A DNA stretch of 64,000 nucleotides from Chlorokybus atmophyticus (lineage: Eukaryota; Streptophyta; Chlorokybophyceae; Chlorokybales; Chlorokybaceae), in the NCBI GenBank assembly GCA_009103225.1, contig RHPI01003642.1, positions 24,853 to 88,852 of the forward strand, written 5' to 3'. A program made the translations under genes and the position numbers. The notes beneath the pieces were generated by a model. That model saw nothing but the letters and a program-made list of their open reading frames with translations. It had not been told where the DNA came from and did no database searches. Below, piece by piece: positions 57,901-64,000 of this stretch (position 1 is the stretch's first letter; every line of letters begins with the position of its first letter).

Positions 57901-60900
57901 GGTAGCGTTGGCGACCACTGGAATGTCTTCCACAGTGACTGCTGCCTGCTCCTCCATGTGGGCGGTCTCGAGGGCGGTGTGTGCTGCTTTGGTCTCTGAA
58001 AAGCGAGCAATCCACCCCCCAGCCAGGTGTTCGAGCTCCTGGAAGGACACATGGCGGTCCTGGAGAGCAAAGCACATTTCCAAGTACCACACCATGCTGT
58101 TCTGATCCATGGCGCGCCCTAACAACTGACATTGTTGACTGGTTGTCAGCGTGGAGCCTGTGATGCTGCCTGGAAAGAATCCCATAGCACGCTCGCGCTC
58201 GCGGGCATTGGGTTCTTCCAGCTGTCCAGTGTTGGAGTCCAACACCATGCCGTCGCCTCCATTGCGGAACGCGTAGGAGCCTGGATAGGATACAAGTGTG
58301 GGTAGTGCGCGGCGCGGCTGACCAGGCTGGTTGCACTGGTAGAAGTGGTGGTGGTCAAGGCGTGTGACCGGTTGCGCTGTGCGTCCAGGGTCCAGGATGT
58401 CATCGACGACGAGATTTCGTGGCCGATTGCTGTATAGGTACTCTGCCAGAAACAGGTCTTCCACAATGGCCAGGTTGGTCCACTTGGCGCGGACGCGGTG
58501 TGCACGAGATCCATGACGCGCGGCGTTGATTTTGAGAGGATGCCCCAGCAAGGAGCATACTTGCCGATAGGCCTTGGCGACGTGGTGCCGCTTGTCATCC
58601 TCGGAGTGCACATTCTCGATGATGTACCCCAAGGGCCTAGCGATCTGACTGATCTGTAGGAGTTTGATGACTCTCATTAGCTCCCAGAACAGCTGTGAGC
58701 GAGGATCAGAGAGCCCTTGGCCTCTGCCTGCCCTGGAGTGCCCTTGACACTCCCATCCTGCTATCAGCAGGTCAACGTTGCCGACTGCCTGCAGGTGATC
58801 CTTGGTAATCCAGCGGATGTCCTGCGGTAGAGCCTTCTGGCTCCCTTGCAGTGCCGACAGCGGTAGCTGCTGCGGGTAGCGCTGGTGCAGCTGTCGTAAA
58901 TGATGGCTCAGAGCCTCCTGTGCATGAGGGTCAGGGTCACAGTAGAGGTACTTGGTGACTGTTGTTCCTGTGTTGAGGACAGCCGCAAGCCCACTGCCTA
59001 TGCCTCCGAACAGCTCCAGCACGGTGATGCCTTGTTGTCGGCGGAACATGTGGAACTCCACAACTCCAGTAGCTATGTGGTACTGCTCCTGCACTGTAGC
59101 CTGGTCTTTGTAGACAGGGAAGTGTGCAGTGAGCTGAGGCCTGGTCAGCAGCATGTGTGCTGCTACTTGTGCGCTCCAGCGACGCTCGGATGGCTCCTGA
59201 AAGGCCACTTCTTTGGTGACAGTCTCCTGAGACTCATCGTACGGTGTAGGAGAGTCCTCTTCAGCGTTTAGGCTCGGGCTCGAGCTCGTTGCAGTTGTCC
59301 TCGGCTGCGTTCGGGCACGAGGCACACGTGAGCTTTTTGTAAGACTGTAGGTGGCTGCTGCGGCCGATCTTCGTTGCGAGCGGTCCTTGGCCACCAGTTC
59401 GAGAGGTAGGAATCCCTGCTCCTCTCCATCGTCCTCATCCCAATGTGGTCGAAACCATGCCTGCTCAGTCCAGCAGTCCAGCCCCATGCCGACAGGGAAG
59501 TTGCAGTCCTGTCCCAACAGTAGGTCAAAGGACCCGGCATCGGTGACCACACACCTTTGTACAATCTCGGTGCTGTGGGAAGGGTTTAGTCCGGTGAGGC
59601 GGATGCTCACAGCCTGCTTGGTAAGGCCGAGTACCTTGTCACGGTTGCCGGTTGCGGTGTCCAGCTGATAGGGACAGGGAAGCAGCTCAGCGCTGGTGAT
59701 GCCGAGATCTCGTGCGAGGTAGCGCCCAATGATGACAGGCTGTGCTCCAGTGTCCAGCATCACGCGTTTGGGTGCCCGCCCATTGACGGTCACGTGCTTG
59801 CCTTGGTTGGCGATCATGGCTGCATTGGCGTTGATGCGCAGCCTCTTGAAGCGACGGAACCTCTTGCGTGGAGAGACTGTTGCTTTACTCTCATCTGCGG
59901 GGCCTGACCGTAGGGCAGCCAGGGCTCCTCTGCCTGATGGATCTTGTGGGCCTCCTTGTCCTCGGCTTTGTCCAAACCGTCCTTGTCGCGGTTGCTGGTA
60001 CACGCGTGGTGGCCTAGGCACTGGAGGTGCTGCTGCAACCTGTCCAAGTGGAGGTGCAGGAGGGTTGACCCTCTGTGCAGCTGTTGTCATGCCAGGAGGA
60101 GTGGCCAGTGGCTGTGGCGGGAACCCTGGAGGACCTGGTGTTTGCGGGACTGCCTCTCGTGCAGCCTGCTCCTCTGCATAGGTCCATCGCACAGCATGGG
60201 CTGCCTCTCTGACTAGTGTACCTTCCCATGTAGCCGTCGCATTGTTGTTCACGTCTATATAGCGATGGTTCTGAGGCATGAGCTGCAGGTACACTGCGTG
60301 TAGGAGCCGCGCTCTCATGTCGTGAGTGATGGTGGGCACCCTGAGGATCCCTGCCATGTAAGCATCCCATCTGCCGTTGACCACTCCCACTTCCAGCACT
60401 GTTATTGCTCGTGTGCGTACAGTGAGGCGGGTCTCTGGCTGTTGGACATGCTGCTCGTAAGCAGCGGCGATGCGCCTGCGCTGACGTCCTGCCTCCACTC
60501 CTGGCAAACTCAGTATAGCCTCCAGAGCTCCCTCCAGAGTGTCAGTGGCGGCGGAAGCCACTTCATCATAGGCTTGCCGTATGGAGCGAAGGAATGCGTC
60601 CACCCACGCTATTCTGGCGCCGACAGTGAACAACGGGACTGCGGGATGGTTGGTGACCAGCCACGTCACTAACCGTGCGCGTGCCGCGTTGCCATTGTCT
60701 CGCATCCCAAGCATCTGCCGAAGTCCGATGCCTTCTTGCCGATGCAGCATGGTTGCTTGTCGCAACAGAGCAGTGCGTAGTTGTTGCTCTCCAACCAGTC
60801 CTGCTCCATCTCTTTGTGTACACCCTTGTGGTGTAAGGTAGCCCCTCCCTGGCTCCCTTTGGTCCTCAGGTAGATCCTCCACCAGCGCAGGCAGCAACGG

Positions 60901-63858
60901 GGCGATCACCCCCCTGGTTTGTTGAGCCAACGCCCTCGCTTGGTCAGAGTTGGTCTCGACGAAGAGCGGAGTGGTGCTGGAGGATGGACCAGCAGTTGGT
61001 GACTGAGGTATTGGTGCACGTGTAGCTTCAAGAGCTTGTTCACGTGCAGCAATGGCGGCAGCTTGATCCTGTCGCCAATGATATGCTTGTTCCAGTGCGT
61101 GGTAGCGCTGATGAAGACGAGCGGTTGTAGGAGGTCCGAGTGCTTCATCAGTGCCCAAAGGCAGGTCGGCTGCGTCGGCGATGCGCTGCTGGACGGCGTC
61201 TCGGCGGTCCCGATACGTGTCCAACGGGCTGGGTTCAAAGGTGGTGGTTGGCATGCGTGCAGGCTGGCGCGGGGCGGTCTGCATGTTGTTGTGCAACGCC
61301 CAGAACAGCTGCAGAGCCAACTCCAACACTACAGGTGGGCTGTAGCTGATCAAAAACACCCTGTCACGCATCGGAGGTGCAGTGCCAGCAAGGATCTCAT
61401 CTTCTAACTGGTGTTGAGTGAGTGCTGGAAGGGTGTGAACCTCTGGTAGCGGGAAGACGCGATCATCGCGGGCGACACGCGTGGTGCGCTCCCCCCCCCG
61501 ACCGAAGGCGATGGTAGTGGGGTCTGCTCCGCGCAGGATGGTTTCCCATGCTCGCTCAGCTTGCTGACCAGTTGGGACAGCCTGAGTGACGTCGAGAGCG
61601 GGCAGAGTGGCTGCGCGCGTCGCTGCAGAGACAGCGGGCTCGACGATGGCCATTGTGGCAGTTGCGACGGTATCGGTCGGTGGTGCGAGAGTTGTCTCAA
61701 CGCCTACGGACAGAGGCACTGCTGCAGTGGGAAGTGCACCGCCCACTGGTGCAGATTCGGTAGAGATGGCGGCTGCTGCCAGTGTGCTCACCAGCGTCGG
61801 CGTCACGGTGCCCACCGGTGTACCAGGTTGTGGTGCAACTAAAGTGGGTAATGCTGACGTTGATGGAGTCGACGTTGTAGCCGGTGTGGCTGTTGCTGCG
61901 GAGGCAGCACCACTGGTGGCTTCGGAGGAGGTGCCTGCTGATGTTGTTGCAGCTTCCCCTCGTGCTCGTCGTGATGGTTGCACGCGGGACGGAGTGTTCC
62001 TGTCTCTCTCGCGTTTTGCAGCCATCAGCGCCCATCGGGCAGTGTAGCAGGCGCGGTAGTCCTGCTCCTTGTCTTCCTCCAAGCGTGCCATACGCGCCAT
62101 GAGGGCTGCCATATGGTCATCAGCTGGTGGGTTGGCTGAAGCCTTGGCGGCAACAGCAGCAGCGCGCGGACGTGTCTCTGGTCCCTTACGCTGAGGAGGT
62201 CTGTTCTTCCCCCTGTAGCCTTGCTCTTCCTTGCGAACACTGGCGTTGTTGTTGTTGTTACTGCCACCAGCGTTGTTGCTGTTGTGGGCTCCAGTGTTGT
62301 TGCTATTGTAGCCACTGAAGTGGTTGCCAGTGTGGCCCCCAGTGTTGTTGCTGTTGTAGCCACTGAAGTTGTTGCCAGTGTGGCCTCCAGTGTTGTTGCT
62401 GTTGTAGCCACCGGAGTAGTTGTGGTTGTAGCTGTTGGCGGGCCTCAACTCTGGGAACTTGAGCCAGCAGACTGACTCCAAATGACCAGTCTTGTGACAG
62501 TGGTCGCAAACCAAAGTTGAGTATTCTTCGGTGCACTCCTTTTGGTAGTGCCCATGCCGTCCACAGCGATGACACAGCACAGGGGCAGCAAGTGCAGCAT
62601 GAGCTGACCGTTTCCCTTTGTCGCGTGCTGGTGGAGCGTCCCGGCCACGGTCGCGGCGAGGAGGCTCAGTTGTCGTGCTGACTACAGGCCGTACGGCGCT
62701 GCGGTTGGTGTCCAGCACTGCCTTCTCATACACCAAGCGCTTGTGGATGGCTTGTGCAGACTTGAAGGCTTCTTTGAGGGTGTAGCCAAGGGGCCTGCTG
62801 TGATTCAGAGTCAGACGTGTCGACTCGCTCAGAGCAGCATCCAACTCATTGACGTATATCACTGCAGCAGCCTCCTCACTGACAATCTTGTAGTCAGTGT
62901 CCTTCAGCAGACCTTCCAGTGTGGAGTACAAGCGGAGGGGATCCTCAGCGGGCTTGCGTCGGAAGCGTCTCAGCTCCTCAACCTTGCTGGTGGTCTGAGG
63001 AGGGAAGGTACGGCGCAAGGCAGCGTACAGTTTTTTGAGTGGAGAATCAAAGATGGCAGCACCTACGGTGATGGCTGGTGCGCGCAGTGCCACTGACCCG
63101 AGGGTGAAAGCGCTGCCTCCTGCACGAGAGCCAGGTGTTGCCGGAGGTAGAGGAGTACCCCACTCTGCGGCTGCCGCTTGCTGTACAGCTCTTTGTTCCT
63201 CAATGATGATGGCAGAACGGTCAAGGATGCGGACTCGACGTGTGGCCTCCTTGGACTCAACTTCTGCAGGGGTCAAGTTGACCAGTACTAACTCTGGTTC
63301 TTCCTCCTCTGCCTGCTTGAGAGCTGCAGCTATGGTCAAGCCTGTTACTGCAACTGAAGTGGCAGGTGGAATGACGCCTGCTGGACGATGCAGGGATGCA
63401 GATGCTATGGTGCTGGCAAGCTCGCCATAGCCGTCTACTCGATGCAGTTCAGCAACGGACTTCCAGACATCGTGTGCTTCATGATCAAGATACTGAGCAG
63501 CAATGTGGAAAGAGATCTCATCTGACCAGTCTTTGTTCTTCAGTGCTTGCTGCCGCATCTTGGAGTGGAACTTGATGATGAACTCATCCAGCGAGGTGGT
63601 GCCGGCACGTCCGGAGAAGCGCAGGGATGTGGTTGAACTGGAAGATTCCATCTCGTTGTCGTCGCTGTCCGATGATAGTGGAGAAGCTGGATGACGAGGA
63701 GTAGAGTGGAGCGGGGTGAAGCTGGAGATGGAGCGCGAGCCTCTGCTGCTGCGGTCGATGCTTCCGTCACTGGTCCGCTCGTAGGTGAGGTTGGTGGTTG
63801 GGCTCCAACTGCTGAGGTCACCCTCGTCTATTGGGGAGAACCGGGTGGGCCTGCTCAT
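54763..63858 (-). CDS. Gag-PR-DNMT-RT-RNaseH-IN-PHD polyprotein
   Basis: One 3,031-codon ORF with no intron or frameshift. Order by residue: gag-like helical region (1-400); CCHC knuckles CHRCGRHGHYQKEC and CDHCHKTGHLESVC (about 428-464); Asn/Gly-rich GYNSNNTGGHTGN repeats (about 477-540); Ala/Thr/Pro-rich and helical regions of unknown role (540-1340); retropepsin MLDTGAQPVIIG (Asp 1369); DNMT3-like methyltransferase (about 1610-1930, Cys 1704); RT (about 2030-2290) with LDMRQGYNQI, MPFGLKNAPAKFQRVMD and YIDD at 2194-2197; RNase H (Asp 2343, YEGECLAAVW, TDHQPLKWL); integrase with H-x4-H/CQQC zinc site and Asp 2679, Asp 2739, Glu 2774; C-terminal PHD finger (about 2978-3022). RT/RNase H before integrase makes it Ty3/gypsy-type. 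The single frame implies Gag and Pol are made at equal level unless cleavage or other control intervenes. Confidence 0.93.
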   Translation of the reverse strand: MSRPTRFSPIDEGDLSSWSPTTNLTYERTSDGSIDRSSRGSRSISSFTPLHSTPRHPASPLSSDSDDNEMESSSSTTSLRFSGRAGTTSLDEFIIKFHSKMRQQALKNKDWSDEISFHIAAQYLDHEAHDVWKSVAELHRVDGYGELASTIASASLHRPAGVIPPATSVAVTGLTIAAALKQAEEEEPELVLVNLTPAEVESKEATRRVRILDRSAIIIEEQRAVQQAAAAEWGTPLPPATPGSRAGGSAFTLGSVALRAPAITVGAAIFDSPLKKLYAALRRTFPPQTTSKVEELRRFRRKPAEDPLRLYSTLEGLLKDTDYKIVSEEAAAVIYVNELDAALSESTRLTLNHSRPLGYTLKEAFKSAQAIHKRLVYEKAVLDTNRSAVRPVVSTTTEPPRRDRGRDAPPARDKGKRSAHAALAAPVLCHRCGRHGHYQKECTEEYSTLVCDHCHKTGHLESVCWLKFPELRPANSYNHNYSGGYNSNNTGGHTGNNFSGYNSNNTGGHTGNHFSGYNSNNTGAHNSNNAGGSNNNNNASVRKEEQGYRGKNRPPQRKGPETRPRAAAVAAKASANPPADDHMAALMARMARLEEDKEQDYRACYTARWALMAAKRERDRNTPSRVQPSRRARGEAATTSAGTSSEATSGAASAATATPATTSTPSTSALPTLVAPQPGTPVGTVTPTLVSTLAAAAISTESAPVGGALPTAAVPLSVGVETTLAPPTDTVATATMAIVEPAVSAATRAATLPALDVTQAVPTGQQAERAWETILRGADPTTIAFGRGGERTTRVARDDRVFPLPEVHTLPALTQHQLEDEILAGTAPPMRDRVFLISYSPPVVLELALQLFWALHNNMQTAPRQPARMPTTTFEPSPLDTYRDRRDAVQQRIADAADLPLGTDEALGPPTTARLHQRYHALEQAYHWRQDQAAAIAAREQALEATRAPIPQSPTAGPSSSTTPLFVETNSDQARALAQQTRGVIAPLLPALVEDLPEDQREPGRGYLTPQGCTQRDGAGLVGEQQLRTALLRQATMLHRQEGIGLRQMLGMRDNGNAARARLVTWLVTNHPAVPLFTVGARIAWVDAFLRSIRQAYDEVASAATDTLEGALEAILSLPGVEAGRQRRRIAAAYEQHVQQPETRLTVRTRAITVLEVGVVNGRWDAYMAGILRVPTITHDMRARLLHAVYLQLMPQNHRYIDVNNNATATWEGTLVREAAHAVRWTYAEEQAAREAVPQTPGPPGFPPQPLATPPGMTTAAQRVNPPAPPLGQVAAAPPVPRPPRVYQQPRQGRFGQSRGQGGPQDPSGRGALAALRSGPADESKATVSPRKRFRRFKRLRINANAAMIANQGKHVTVNGRAPKRVMLDTGAQPVIIGRYLARDLGITSAELLPCPYQLDTATGNRDKVLGLTKQAVSIRLTGLNPSHSTEIVQRCVVTDAGSFDLLLGQDCNFPVGMGLDCWTEQAWFRPHWDEDDGEEQGFLPLELVAKDRSQRRSAAAATYSLTKSSRVPRARTQPRTTATSSSPSLNAEEDSPTPYDESQETVTKEVAFQEPSERRWSAQVAAHMLLTRPQLTAHFPVYKDQATVQEQYHIATGVVEFHMFRRQQGITVLELFGGIGSGLAAVLNTGTTVTKYLYCDPDPHAQEALSHHLRQLHQRYPQQLPLSALQGSQKALPQDIRWITKDHLQAVGNVDLLIAGWECQGHSRAGRGQGLSDPRSQLFWELMRVIKLLQISQIARPLGYIIENVHSEDDKRHHVAKAYRQVCSLLGHPLKINAARHGSRAHRVRAKWTNLAIVEDLFLAEYLYSNRPRNLVVDDILDPGRTAQPVTRLDHHHFYQCNQPGQPRRALPTLVSYPGSYAFRNGGDGMVLDSNTGQLEEPNARERERAMGFFPGSITGSTLTTSQQCQLLGRAMDQNSMVWYLEMCFALQDRHVSFQELEHLAGGWIARFSETKAAHTALETAHMEEQAAVTVEDIPVVANATSWSHAIGPLATGQTREQLEALLNKWRSQFSFSVKELGICSAYQMDIELVDTEPVFRRQYRLSKLEEDLVEQRCKALLDAGLIEESTSDFAAATVMPLKKDSAGNWTDRRMCGDYRPLNNKTKQDRYPMPTAEGIFDDVGDCTVFSILDMRQGYNQIAIKEEDKHKTSFWGNRQLYQWKVMPFGLKNAPAKFQRVMDKALKGLDFARCYIDDILIFSHSNEEHLQHIEEVLQRLKEVGMTVHPDKCTFFTHKVPYLGHMIVPHGVYVQQAKVEALVAIPAPTDLTRLRAFLGLANYYRRFVKDFAKIARPLNELLKKDTEFLWKEAQQEAFQELKLRLTTAPILQRPDYTRSFILHTDWSKLGMGAVLVQHDNNKKERVVSYASRSNNSAEANYSSYEGECLAAVWAISFFRPFLFGRQFQLVTDHQPLKWLMNNQHLTGKLARWALLLQEYDFEVEHRAGLANQDADGLSRNPHLSTNDATGARHELGPTAAPAGVATMFAVAALRSGRRTQIAEAAADGDMPALEPAITTTDPLSEEAIAADPEVDDEELAPTDTRQDIWLDEPSLALLQTGQLPAGMSAREKDRVRQRTQRYRWANDRLYRRIQDADQEVPTPAAREGIISSLHTELGHFGVKRTVSLVRTRYWWYGVHRQVREFVSNCQQCDMVRASLNTRNATLHPLPISGLFYRWGLDILGDLAPSARGNRYILVMIEHFSKWVELVPLPDKSSEGVAQAFLSHVLGRFGSCAEVITDQGTEFRGAFDKLIDRCFIDHRRTSRDHPQADGLAERTVQTIKKALRKYVLAYEKNTWDDHLPWVAMGYRLSKQAALREYSPYYLLFGRQPLLPFRAQQEVDRVVDNLDNPDEMLYDLTVRSALFEHTVPMAFNNLRIAQHRDTLRYERVRSGFYKERERRFESGDFVYRMASTRDTLDTSVGRAVYKVLKVHPTGVLDLLGQRGERMKDNMVNCAPCHLPYIAGFTKIQHPRPLRSTRCEKCGSADDDPLMMLCDGCNQGMHCYCLDPPLDAVPLWEYWCDDCRINGPPHSR
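58060..59031 (-). other. DNMT3-like cytosine-5 DNA methyltransferase domain (copy B)
   Basis: Lies between protease and RT inside the polyprotein. Motif I VLELFGGIGSGLAAVL; motif II-like YCDPDPHAQ; motif III-IV DLLIAGWECQGHSRAGRG with LSDPRSQLFWELMRVI, where Cys 1704 is the expected nucleophile; motif VI IIENVHSEDD; motif VIII-like SRAHRVRAKWTNL, close to the AAHRARYFWGNL of DNMT3 enzymes; motifs IX-X ERERAMGFFPG and QLLGRAMDQNSMVWYL, close to the ER-FGFP and LLGRSWSVPVI of DNMT3. Motif IV normally reads Pro-Cys; here Glu precedes Cys in both copies. The target-recognition stretch (about 1797-1880) has no recognised relative. Confidence 0.88.
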
Positions 63859-64000
63859 ACAGCTGGTCCAGAGGTGAAAGGGTAGAGTGCTTGTGCTCTA
63901 CCGTCTATCTTGATGCTGTTACCACCCAACACACTAGTGCTTGTGCGCACTATGTGATGACAATGATAACGAATGCCCAGCGATGTATCCCTGGGTGCAG

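Larger units (their letters stand above)
53816..64000 (-). mobile_element. Ty3/gypsy-like LTR retrotransposon with DNMT and PHD domains, copy B (intact ORF, 5' LTR outside window)
   Basis: 3' LTR, PPT, single polyprotein ORF and part of the leader are present; the 5' LTR is expected to start just past the window (by comparison with copy A, about 60 bp further). Potentially autonomous: every catalytic domain is readable. Confidence 0.9.

Noticed and set aside
59729-60181. Long plus-strand ORFs inside the polyprotein region (also 50376-50837, 61586-62047, 57572-58105)
   Set aside because: They are antisense to an uninterrupted 3,031-codon frame and repeat in both copies only because the elements are duplicates.
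62221-62475. Val/Ala repeat protein (VVAVVATEVVASVA) on the plus strand
   Set aside because: It is the antisense reading of the Asn/Gly/Thr repeat tract of Gag.

Overview
The window is nuclear DNA from an intron-rich eukaryote of the green lineage. The evidence is a SWEET sugar transporter, a plant-type mitochondrial succinate/fumarate carrier, proteins with transit-peptide-like N-termini, and short GT/GC-AG introns that often end in GCATGCAG. KAP3 (kinesin-2 accessory subunit, FLA3 in Chlamydomonas) shows that the lineage makes motile cilia. I read it as a green alga but cannot choose between chlorophyte and streptophyte from this window.

Positions 1-32.8 kb hold eleven single-copy, multi-exon genes, whose exons I joined by frame, splice sites and family conservation: a TPMT/HOL-type methyltransferase (+, 5' partial), SWEET (-), the R-SNARE YKT6 (-), proteasome lid subunit RPN12 (+), a DUF1348 NTF2-like protein (-), a CYP3-clan-like cytochrome P450 (+), a Cys-rich unknown (-), an F-box protein (+), mitochondrial carrier SFC1 (-), KAP3 (+) and a probably plastid-targeted SAM methyltransferase (-). 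Several are head-to-head pairs: YKT6/RPN12, DUF1348/P450, unknown/F-box and SFC1/KAP3. Five introns appear to be GC-AG.

Positions 33-43.5 kb hold a decayed gag-protease retroelement (+), fused at its 3' end to LTR sequence of a second family. This block, together with the first exons of the methyltransferase gene, appears twice with an exact offset of 5,271 bp across a single N at 37477. The geometry is that of two contigs with an unmerged dovetail overlap. The second copy is therefore probably an assembly artefact. A second single N at 51529 shows the same pattern with a 98-bp overlap.

Positions 42.6-64 kb hold two head-to-tail copies (minus strand) of a very large Ty3/gypsy-like LTR retrotransposon with 891-bp LTRs. 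Copy B (from 53.8 kb to beyond the window) has one uninterrupted 3,031-codon ORF. Its order is gag with two zinc knuckles, a long unassigned region, retropepsin, a DNMT3-like cytosine-5 DNA methyltransferase, reverse transcriptase, RNase H, integrase and a C-terminal PHD finger. Copy A has the same layout but is broken by five nonsense codons and a frameshift. A retrotransposon carrying both a DNA-methylation writer and a chromatin reader is the most striking object here. Methyltransferase capture by Ty3/gypsy elements is known from dinoflagellates and the charophyte Klebsormidium, but I do not know of the DNMT plus PHD combination as a described system.
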